Shown piece after piece: positions 22,799 to 28,975 of a stretch of 35,270 bases of DNA. How positions within the stretch are numbered: position 1 is the stretch's first letter; each line of letters begins with the position of its first letter. Source of the DNA: Candidatus Parcubacteria bacterium (GTDB lineage: Bacteria; Patescibacteriota; Minisyncoccia; Phycocordibacterales; JAACPR01); NCBI GenBank assembly GCA_009995365.1, contig JAACPR010000009.1, positions 1 to 35,270 on the forward strand, written 5' to 3'. Both the position numbers and the translations under genes were made by a program. The notes under the pieces are model-generated. The model saw only the letters and a list, made by a program, of their open reading frames with translations. It made no database searches and was not told the DNA's origin.

Positions 22799-23740
22799 AT
22801 GCATAAATCAGTTCTTTTAAAAGAGGTTATAGAAAATTTACAAATCAAAGACAATAATATTTTTGTTGATGCAACTTTGGGTAATGCTGGGCACACCAAA
22901 GCAATCCTAGAATCGGGCGTAACTAATTTAACGGTAATAGGAATTGATGCAGACGAGATTGCAATTGAAAAGTCGAGGGAAGTGCTGGAACCTTGGCAAA
23001 CAAACAATCAAATTCTGCTTGAAACGACATACTTTGACTCTCTAGATAAAATTCTAGAAAAATATCAACTTAATTACATCGACAGAATATTATTTGATCT
23101 TGGGTTTCGTAGCGATCAGGTTGATGATCCGACGAGAGGTTTCTCATTTTTAAATGAAGGACCACTTGATATGAGCTTTCAAAGTTCAGTTGGTTCTGTT
23201 TCTGATCTGAGTAAGAGAGAAAATAAGTTAACTGCTTCTGAAATTGTTAATGAATGGCAAGAAGAATCATTGGCTGACATTATTTACGGTTTTGGAGGAG
23301 AAGGATTTTCTAGGAGAATTGCAAAAGCAATCGTCGAAGCCAGAGAGAAAAAGGCCAGAGAGGAAAAGGGAGGCAAAATTGAAACAACTACTGAATTGGC
23401 AGAAATTATTAAATCTGCCGTTCCAGTTTTTTATCGAAGAGCGAAAATTCATCCTGCAACTAAAACTTTCCAAGCTCTTAGAATCGCCGTCAATTCTGAA
23501 CTAGAAAGATTCAAGACAGCTCTAAACATTGCTTATGAAAAGTTGTCGCCGACTGGCAGGATTGCCGTCATTAGCTTTCACTCTCTAGAAGACAGAATCA
23601 CCAAAAGATTCTTCAAGGAAAAAGCCAAAGCAGGCGAAGCGAAACTTATCATAAAAAAACCTATAACCGCCACTAAAAAAGAAATCACTGAAAATCCTCG
23701 CGCCAGAAGTGCCAAACTCCGAATAATTGAGAAACTTTAA
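22799..23740 (+). CDS. rsmH: 16S rRNA (cytosine1402-N4)-methyltransferase
   Basis: The 313-residue protein has the RsmH signatures: MHKSVLLKEVIENL (usually HxPVLLxEV), FVDATLGNAGHTKAIL (AdoMet loop), ILFDLGFRSDQVDDPTRGFSF, RRAKIHPATKTFQALRIAVNSEL and IAVISFHSLEDRITKRFF. It methylates C1402 in the ribosomal decoding centre. Two conserved spots are altered: GxGGH reads GNAGH and the DLGxSSxQ motif reads DLGFRSDQ. It is second in the division cluster, after mraZ. Confidence 0.96.
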   Translation: MHKSVLLKEVIENLQIKDNNIFVDATLGNAGHTKAILESGVTNLTVIGIDADEIAIEKSREVLEPWQTNNQILLETTYFDSLDKILEKYQLNYIDRILFDLGFRSDQVDDPTRGFSFLNEGPLDMSFQSSVGSVSDLSKRENKLTASEIVNEWQEESLADIIYGFGGEGFSRRIAKAIVEAREKKAREEKGGKIETTTELAEIIKSAVPVFYRRAKIHPATKTFQALRIAVNSELERFKTALNIAYEKLSPTGRIAVISFHSLEDRITKRFFKEKAKAGEAKLIIKKPITATKKEITENPRARSAKLRIIEKL

Positions 23741-23779
23741 AACTAACTTTAAAACCTAAATAATAACCCACTCAATCAA

Positions 23780-24097
23780 ATGAAAACTCGCAAATTAAAA
23801 ATAAAATTAAATCAAATTAGATTAGTTCAAATGACTTTCTTGGCTATTATCTTCTGTATTTTAAGCTATATCTATATGGTTAATGCAATTACTTTTGGAA
23901 TAGCCCAAAAATCAAAAGTTGTTGATCAGATAGCTATCACTAATTCAGAAATTAGCGACTTGGAGCTTGAAATAATTGAAACCAAGGAAAGTATCAATCG
24001 AGAACTTGCTCTGGAATACGGACTAACTCAACAAATTGAAAACGAAACAATCTTTGTGTTACGTGGAGAAAATACAAGATTGACATTCAATGACTAG
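23780..24097 (+). CDS. ftsL: FtsL-like bitopic division protein
   Basis: The 105-residue protein has a basic N-terminus (KTRKLKIKLNQIR), a single membrane segment (about 16-36) and a helical region with heptad character (about 45-85), the topology of FtsL/FtsB. It lies between rsmH and ftsI, the standard ftsL place, and its stop is overlapped by the ftsI start (ATGACTAG). FtsL sequences are poorly conserved, so position and topology carry the call. Confidence 0.75.
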   Translation: MKTRKLKIKLNQIRLVQMTFLAIIFCILSYIYMVNAITFGIAQKSKVVDQIAITNSEISDLELEIIETKESINRELALEYGLTQQIENETIFVLRGENTRLTFND

Positions 24098-25856
24098 TGT
24101 AATGAATAAAAGAACTACAAAAAACGCTATTGTTAAATGGAGAGTTTATTCATCTTTAGCAGTCTTTTTGCTAGTGTCTGTGGCGATCGTTTCTCAGCTT
24201 TATAGAATTCAAATTGTTCAAGGTGAGAGTTATTCTATTAGAGCAGAAAATCAGCACATTAGACCTAATACGAATGTTTTTGATCGTGGGTCTATTTTTT
24301 TTACAAACAAAAATGGTGACAAAATAAATGCGGCAACTTTGAAAACTGGATATACAATCGCCATTAACCCAAGTTCATTAAGGAATCCAGAAGATGTTTT
24401 CAATAATTTAAATTTTTATCTAGATTTGGATATAGAGTCATATCTTGATATGGCAGGAAAAGTAGATGACCCATATGAAGAGATTGCTACCAAAGTTCCT
24501 TATGATGTTGGACAAGAGATAAGAAAACTTGAAATGAGAGGAGTTTTGCCATTGCGTGAAAATTGGCGCTTTTACCCTGGTGGTGATTTAGCATCTCATG
24601 TAGTTGGGTTTATGTCTTATATGGATAATGAATTATCAGGTCGTTATGGATTGGAAAAACAATACAATCAAATCTTATCTAAGGATAATAACAATATGTT
24701 TAGTAACTTTTTTGTAGAAATATTTTCAAGTGCTAAAAATGTTGTAGAAAGGGAAAATGATAAAAGTGGTTCGTTGATAACAACAATCAACCCAGAGGTT
24801 CAATCTTTTGTTCAAAAAGAAATGATTGAACTTAATGAGAAGTGGGATTCAAAAAAGACAGGTGCAATCGTTATGAATCCTCAAAATGGTGAAATTTACT
24901 CGATGGCACTTTACCCGACTTTTGATTTGAATAGTTTTGGAGAAGTAGAAAATGCCTCTGTATACAGAAATGATTTGGTCGAAAATGTTTATGAGATGGG
25001 TTCTATTGTAAAGCCATTAACGGTAGCTATTGGACTAGACACTAAATCTATTACAGCGCAGACAACTTATAATGATAAGGGTTCAGAAACTATGGATGGC
25101 TATACGTTTTATAATTATGACAAGAAAGCGCGCGGAGTTGTCGATATGCAACAAGTTTTAAATAAATCTTTGAATACAGGTGTTTCTTTTATCGTCCAAC
25201 AAGTTGGTAATGAAAAATTTGGTGATTACATGAAAAAACTTTTCAAAAACAAAACTGAAATTGATTTGCCTAATGAATCATCTTCTCTAATTGCGAACCT
25301 AAATAGCAACAGAGATATCGAAAATGCCACCGCATCATTTGGACAAGGAATTGCCATGAGCCCCGTTTCGATCACTCGCGCCCTGGCAAGTTTAGGAAAT
25401 GGTGGTAAGCTAGTTCATCCGCACCTAGTAAAAAAGATTGAATATAATTTAGGTTTTTCAAAAAATATTCAGCAAAACGATCCAGTTCAAATTTTCGAGC
25501 AGGAGACTTCTGAAGAAATTACAAGGATGTTGGTTAATGTTGTCGATGAGGCACTGCGAGGTGGGGAAGTTGCATTGAACAATTATAGTATTGCAGCCAA
25601 GACGGGGACTGCTCAGATTCCTAGCCCTGATGGCGGTTATTATGATGACAAGTTCCTACACTCATTTTTCGGATATTTTCCTGCCTATGACCCGCAATTT
25701 ATAGTATTCTTGTATCATATAGAACCACAAGGTGCAGAATACGCATCCGAGACATTAACAGAGCCATTTATGGATATAACAAAGTTTCTAATAAATCATT
25801 ACGATGTCGAGCCAGATCGTGATTTAACACAAATAAGAGATGAACAACTAGAATAA
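24090..25856 (+). CDS. ftsI: Division penicillin-binding protein FtsI (PBP3)
   Basis: The 588-residue class B PBP has an N-terminal membrane anchor (about 21-37), pedestal start FDRGSIFF (64-71), and transpeptidase motifs SIVK (305-308), SLN (360-362) and KTG (505-507). It builds septal peptidoglycan together with FtsW, which is not in the window. It overlaps ftsL by 8 bases and is followed by the murF-like gene after one base. There is no C-terminal PASTA domain. A second ATG at 24102 is possible. Confidence 0.94.
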   Translation: MTSVMNKRTTKNAIVKWRVYSSLAVFLLVSVAIVSQLYRIQIVQGESYSIRAENQHIRPNTNVFDRGSIFFTNKNGDKINAATLKTGYTIAINPSSLRNPEDVFNNLNFYLDLDIESYLDMAGKVDDPYEEIATKVPYDVGQEIRKLEMRGVLPLRENWRFYPGGDLASHVVGFMSYMDNELSGRYGLEKQYNQILSKDNNNMFSNFFVEIFSSAKNVVERENDKSGSLITTINPEVQSFVQKEMIELNEKWDSKKTGAIVMNPQNGEIYSMALYPTFDLNSFGEVENASVYRNDLVENVYEMGSIVKPLTVAIGLDTKSITAQTTYNDKGSETMDGYTFYNYDKKARGVVDMQQVLNKSLNTGVSFIVQQVGNEKFGDYMKKLFKNKTEIDLPNESSSLIANLNSNRDIENATASFGQGIAMSPVSITRALASLGNGGKLVHPHLVKKIEYNLGFSKNIQQNDPVQIFEQETSEEITRMLVNVVDEALRGGEVALNNYSIAAKTGTAQIPSPDGGYYDDKFLHSFFGYFPAYDPQFIVFLYHIEPQGAEYASETLTEPFMDITKFLINHYDVEPDRDLTQIRDEQLE

Positions 25857-25857
25857 T

Positions 25858-27162
25858 ATGAAAACAATTTTCAAAAACATTATATTTTTTATTTTAAAGA
25901 TTGAAGCGCAATTGGTGCTTTTGCGATATCGACCAAAAATTGTGGCGGTGACTGGAACCGTAGGAAAAACGGCGACCAAGGACGCTATTTTCCACGGGCT
26001 ATCATCTAATCTGCATGTGCGCAAAAACAATAAAAGTTTGAATAGTGAAATCGGGGTTCCACTAACGATTCTGGGATTGGAGAGTGGTTGGAATAATCCA
26101 ATGCACTGGCTTAAAAATATTTTTATTGGTTTTGGGCAGATTATTTATGTTTCGAAATATCCAAAATGGCTGGTTCTAGAAACTGGCGTTGATAATCCAG
26201 GGGATATGAAAAAAACGGCTAGTTGGCTAAAGCCTGATGTTGCTGTCGTCACTAATTTCGCCAAAGTCCCAAGTCATGTCGAGAATTTTGATTCACCCGA
26301 AGATGTGATGGAGGAAGAGGGAAGTTTGATGAATTATCTGCGTCCTGATGGAATTTTGATTTTGAATGCTGATGATGAAGATGTTATGAAACTTAAGAGT
26401 AAGTCTAAAAACAAAGTCTATACTTTTGGGACTGATGATGCCGATTTGATAGCTACTAATTATTCAATAAATTACACAGGTTACGATGAAAATAATCCCG
26501 TCGCCGAAGGAATTTCATTCAAGATAAATTACAAAGGAAATTCGATTCCAATAAATATTAACGGAGTGGTTGGCGATCAATTTATGTATCCAGTTCTAGC
26601 CTCTGTCACAACCGGAGTTGCTTTGGGGATTTCTGCGGTTGATATCTCTACTGCTTTTTCATCTATCAAATTTGCCCCTGGTAGGATGAATTTATTAAAA
26701 GGCAAGAATGACACTTTGATTATTGATGATACTTATAATTCTTCTCCAATTGCTGCCAAGAAAGCATTAGAGACACTGGCGCAAATCGAGACACACGGAG
26801 CGAGGGTGGCAATTCTGGGGGATATGTTAGAGATTGGTCATTTCTCTGCTAGCGAGCATAGAAAGATAGGGCAATTGGTGGCAAAGCTTGGGATTGATAT
26901 TTTGATAACGGTCGGATTCAGGAGCGAGCACACAATGGAAGAGGCGATCGAAAGCAGAATGGCAAAGAGTAGGGTTTTCCATTTTGAAAAGTCCGAAGAC
27001 GCGATTGATAAAGCTAAAGAATTTTTGCACGCTGGCAATGTTATTTTGGTAAAGGGTTCACAGGGAATTAGGATGGAGAAGGTTTCAAAAAGCATGTTGC
27101 ACGATGAGGAGAATGCTAAAAAAATGCTTGTCAGGCAAGAGAAAATTTGGGAGATGAAATAG
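25858..27162 (+). CDS. murF: MurF-like Mur ligase lacking the N-terminal domain
   Basis: The 434-residue protein has the P-loop GTVGKTAT at 33-40, the GRMN segment (275-278), DDTYNSSP (290-297) and ILGDMLEIG (319-327) typical of MurF, and the C-terminal ligase domain. MurF joins D-Ala-D-Ala to the UDP-MurNAc-tripeptide. In E. coli MurF the P-loop lies past residue 100 after a substrate-binding first domain; here that domain is replaced by a 23-residue hydrophobic stretch (IFKNIIFFILKI), perhaps a membrane contact. The window shows no murE, mraY or murD after it. A different Mur substrate cannot be excluded. Confidence 0.85.
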   Translation: MKTIFKNIIFFILKIEAQLVLLRYRPKIVAVTGTVGKTATKDAIFHGLSSNLHVRKNNKSLNSEIGVPLTILGLESGWNNPMHWLKNIFIGFGQIIYVSKYPKWLVLETGVDNPGDMKKTASWLKPDVAVVTNFAKVPSHVENFDSPEDVMEEEGSLMNYLRPDGILILNADDEDVMKLKSKSKNKVYTFGTDDADLIATNYSINYTGYDENNPVAEGISFKINYKGNSIPININGVVGDQFMYPVLASVTTGVALGISAVDISTAFSSIKFAPGRMNLLKGKNDTLIIDDTYNSSPIAAKKALETLAQIETHGARVAILGDMLEIGHFSASEHRKIGQLVAKLGIDILITVGFRSEHTMEEAIESRMAKSRVFHFEKSEDAIDKAKEFLHAGNVILVKGSQGIRMEKVSKSMLHDEENAKKMLVRQEKIWEMK

Positions 27163-27163
27163 C

Positions 27164-27278
27164 GCATCAAAAAATATTATCTCTCTCGTTCCCGTCCTCG
27201 ACCTGCTTTTGTAAAGGTCTAAAGACCTATGACAACGCAGGTCTGCGGAGGAATTCGATAGATAATATTTTTTGATGC
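27164..27278. repeat. Palindromic element family 1, copy B
   Basis: The arms 27164-27182 and 27260-27278 form a perfect 19-bp inverted repeat (GCATCAAAAAATATTATCT with its complement). The element starts 2 bases after the murF stop. The 77-base core is the partner of element 1A, with an inner perfect GACCTGC/GCAGGTC stem and an apical AAGGTC-TAAA-GACCT hairpin. Confidence 0.88.
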
Positions 27279-27323
27279 TATACTGACCCCCCCAACTATT
27301 TTTACAATAAAATCGGTAGAAAA

Positions 27324-27332
27324 TGTTATAAA
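27324..27332 (+). promoter_or_regulatory. Possible extended -10 promoter of tRNA-Glu
   Basis: TGTTATAAA is followed 42 bases later by the tRNA 5' end. The element matches the extended -10 style of the window; there is no other support. Confidence 0.4.
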
Positions 27333-27373
27333 ATGTGGTAGTATTTTTCTAAGTTAAAAATGATAAATGAAAT

Positions 27374-27445
27374 GGCCCTATCGTCTAACGGCTAGGACGC
27401 AGCCTTCTCAAGGCTGAAATCGGAGTTCGATTCTCCGTAGGGTCA
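27374..27445 (+). tRNA. tRNA-Glu (CTC)
   Basis: GGCCCTA pairs with TAGGGTC (one G-T pair), the D arm is present, the anticodon arm is CAGCC-TTCTCAA-GGCTG with anticodon CTC, and the T arm is CGGAG-TTCGATT-CTCCG. The discriminator is A at 27445. CCA is not encoded in this copy (ACAAAA follows). Its last 18 bases plus one recur exactly at 27658-27676, where CCA does follow. Confidence 0.95.
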
Positions 27446-27446
27446 C
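27428..27446. repeat. tRNA-Glu 3'-end direct repeat, left copy
   Basis: This 19-base segment of the tRNA T arm and acceptor stem is identical to 27658-27676, 230 bases downstream. Duplicated tRNA 3' ends are typical attachment sites of integrating elements. Confidence 0.7.
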
Positions 27447-27491
27447 AAAAATAATGAGGCGGACACGAATGTGTTCGCCGATTATATTTTT
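27447..27491 (+). terminator. Hairpin terminator downstream of tRNA-Glu
   Basis: AAAAATAAT-GA-GGCGGACAC and GTGTTCGCCG-ATTATATTTTT pair over about 18 bp with small bulges and end in a T-run. It directly follows the tRNA. Confidence 0.65.
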
Positions 27492-27521
27492 GTAGACACT
27501 ACGGAGAGATCGAAAGGCGGA

Positions 27522-27567
27522 GACGAAAAGTTTGGAGCAAGCAATAGCGAAGCGAAAACTTTTTGTC
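27522..27567. repeat. Long hairpin with GC-rich loop
   Basis: GACGAAAAGTTT (27522-27533) pairs with AAACTTTTTGTC (27556-27567) with one G-T pair; the 22-base loop is GGAGCAAGC/GCGAAGCG-like. Its build (AT-rich arms, GC-richer core) is like the palindromic elements but the core sequence differs. Confidence 0.5.
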
Positions 27568-27657
27568 GAGCCGGGGTCGCGAGCACTTAGTAGAATTCGA
27601 GCCGAAACATATTATTTTTAAAGATGAGGCGAAGAATTATACTTAGTGACTTGTGAC

Positions 27658-27676
27658 CGATTCTCCGTAGGGTCAC
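27658..27676. repeat. tRNA-Glu 3'-end direct repeat, right copy, followed by CCA
   Basis: Exact 19-base copy of 27428-27446. Here the discriminator is followed by CCA (27674-27678 reads CACCA), so this could be the displaced original 3' end of the tRNA gene. It is followed by CATGTCG and a promoter segment resembling 28921-28969. Confidence 0.7.
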
Positions 27677-27710
27677 CATGTCGAGATATCTCTCGAAAAG
27701 GTTTAATTTT

Positions 27711-27719
27711 TGCTATAAT
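27711..27719 (+). promoter_or_regulatory. Extended -10 promoter of the 27726 gene, leaderless type
   Basis: TGCTATAAT ends 6 bases before the ATG at 27726. The 40 bases upstream include the inverted repeat TCGAGA-TATC-TCTCGA (27681-27696). Confidence 0.65.
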
Positions 27720-27725
27720 AAAAAC

Positions 27726-28103
27726 ATGAAAGAAAATATACCAATGCCTTCAGGAGAATCTGAAGAAGAAATTAAGTTAAAGAGAGTTAAAGAATTAGCA
27801 ATCGAATTATCTGAATCTATGGAAACTTTTCCTTTTCCAGGTATAAATCAAGAAAGTTATGACAGACTTAAGACTGAAGAAGAAGAGTTTCCAGGTTTTG
27901 CAACTCCTATTGATGAGTTAAATGAAAAATTTAATCAAAACGGAATAAAGATTGTCTTAGGTAAGACTATATCGTCAGGAAACATAATGGTGCTTCCTTC
28001 AAATAGCGATGATCTTGATGATAATTTAAGATTGAAGCATTTAAATAAAAACAATATATCAGATACAAAATTACTTGAATTACTTGAGCTATGCGGTTTT
28101 TAA
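27726..28103 (+). CDS. Hypothetical acidic protein
   Basis: I do not recognise this 125-residue soluble protein. It is acidic and helical in the first half (ESEEEIKLKRVKELAIELSESME) with a later strand-like IKIVLGKTISSGNIMVLPS segment. No signal peptide or metal motif is seen. The in-frame start at 27678 lies upstream of the promoter and is rejected; the leaderless promoter fixes 27726. It is the first gene after the tRNA repeat and has its own promoter. Confidence 0.65.
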   Translation: MKENIPMPSGESEEEIKLKRVKELAIELSESMETFPFPGINQESYDRLKTEEEEFPGFATPIDELNEKFNQNGIKIVLGKTISSGNIMVLPSNSDDLDDNLRLKHLNKNNISDTKLLELLELCGF

Positions 28104-28110
28104 TTTTTAA

Positions 28111-28131
28111 TTCGAACTCGAGACGGCTCAC
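28111..28131. repeat. tRNA-3'-end-like segment after the 27726 gene
   Basis: A 21-base stretch beginning TTCGAACTCG and ending CTCAC has the same length and end bases as the tRNA-Glu 3' end at 27426-27446 and as 28904-28924. The middle differs, so homology is uncertain. It lies 8 bases past the stop codon. Confidence 0.35.
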
Positions 28132-28260
28132 ACGTCAAAATAACATTACCCTAAGCTGTTTTAGTTTTGAGATAGTGTCTAACCTCAGAAACATATTGCA
28201 GTCATTAACAGATTTGCAAGACGAGAATATTTAATAAATATAGAGTAGATTACTCATGTC

Positions 28261-28269
28261 TGCTATAAT
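28261..28269 (+). promoter_or_regulatory. Extended -10 promoter of the DUF4230 gene, leaderless type
   Basis: TGCTATAAT ends 6 bases before the ATG at 28276. The rest of the 172-base gap upstream shows no other clear signal. Confidence 0.65.
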
Positions 28270-28275
28270 CAGTTT

Positions 28276-28875
28276 ATGAAAAAAACCAAAAAATTTCTTA
28301 TCATTTTAATAGTGTTTGTAGTTACTTATTTAATTATAAGTACTATTCTTTTCTTTAAGGATGAGGGAATTGTTTTTAATTTGGATCAAACATCTGTTGT
28401 TAAAGAAATAAGATCATTAAATCGTATTGAGACAGCTTCTTTTAATATCGAAAAGATAATTGAAGCAAGTACCGAGTCTAACGCATTCAAAGATCTATTG
28501 TTTGGAGACAAAATATTACTTATTGCACATGCAGAAGTAATAGCGGGTTTTGACTTTGCACAATTAGATCAAGATGATGTAAGAATAAGAGGAAAAAAAT
28601 TAAGAATAACTCTACCTGAGCCAGAAATTTTAACTACAAGATTAGATAACGAAAAAACTCGTGTCTATGATAGGCAGATGGGAATCTTAACAAAAGGGGA
28701 TTCACAATTGGAATCAGAGGCTAGATTAGCAGCAGAAGATTCAATTAAAGAAGCAGCATGTCAAAGTGACATTTTAGAAATTGCTTCTATTAATGCGGAA
28801 AAACAATTGAAGTTATTGTTTAGATCAGTTGGGTTTGAAGAAGTAACTATAATAATTCCTGAAGGAGATTGTTGA
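28276..28875 (+). CDS. DUF4230 domain protein, membrane-anchored
   Basis: The 199-residue protein has one N-terminal membrane segment (about 6-26) and an outside DUF4230 domain: VVKEIRSLNRIETASFNIEKIIEA, LLFGDKILLIAHAEVIAGFDF, RITLPEPEILTTRLDNEKTRVYDR, and a C-terminal helix pair with EAACQSDILEIASINAEKQLKLLFRSVGF. The role of DUF4230 is unknown; it is found widely in bacteria as an anchored protein. It has its own leaderless promoter and stands alone between two tRNA-like segments. Confidence 0.87.
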   Translation: MKKTKKFLIILIVFVVTYLIISTILFFKDEGIVFNLDQTSVVKEIRSLNRIETASFNIEKIIEASTESNAFKDLLFGDKILLIAHAEVIAGFDFAQLDQDDVRIRGKKLRITLPEPEILTTRLDNEKTRVYDRQMGILTKGDSQLESEARLAAEDSIKEAACQSDILEIASINAEKQLKLLFRSVGFEEVTIIIPEGDC

Positions 28876-28903
28876 TAACGAAAAAGTTTAAAATTAGTCA
28901 GGG

Positions 28904-28924
28904 TTCGAACTCGATTCGATTCAC
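28904..28924. repeat. tRNA-3'-end-like segment before the 28976 gene, followed by CA
   Basis: A 21-base stretch beginning TTCGAACTCG and ending TTCAC, then CATGTCG as at the right copy of the tRNA-Glu repeat. From here to the -10 box (28921-28969) the sequence resembles 27673-27719 at roughly 70 percent by eye. Confidence 0.45.
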
Positions 28925-28960
28925 CATGTCGTGTGAACGCTCGAGAAGAGGTTAATGTTT

Positions 28961-28969
28961 TGATATAAT
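28961..28969 (+). promoter_or_regulatory. Extended -10 promoter of the 28976 gene, leaderless type
   Basis: TGATATAAT ends 6 bases before the ATG at 28976. Confidence 0.65.
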
Positions 28970-28975
28970 CAAAAA

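Noticed and set aside
26838-27170. Minus-strand open frame of 110 residues over the murF 3' end
   Set aside because: Antisense shadow of the conserved Mur ligase C-terminal domain; no start signals and it runs into palindromic element 1B.
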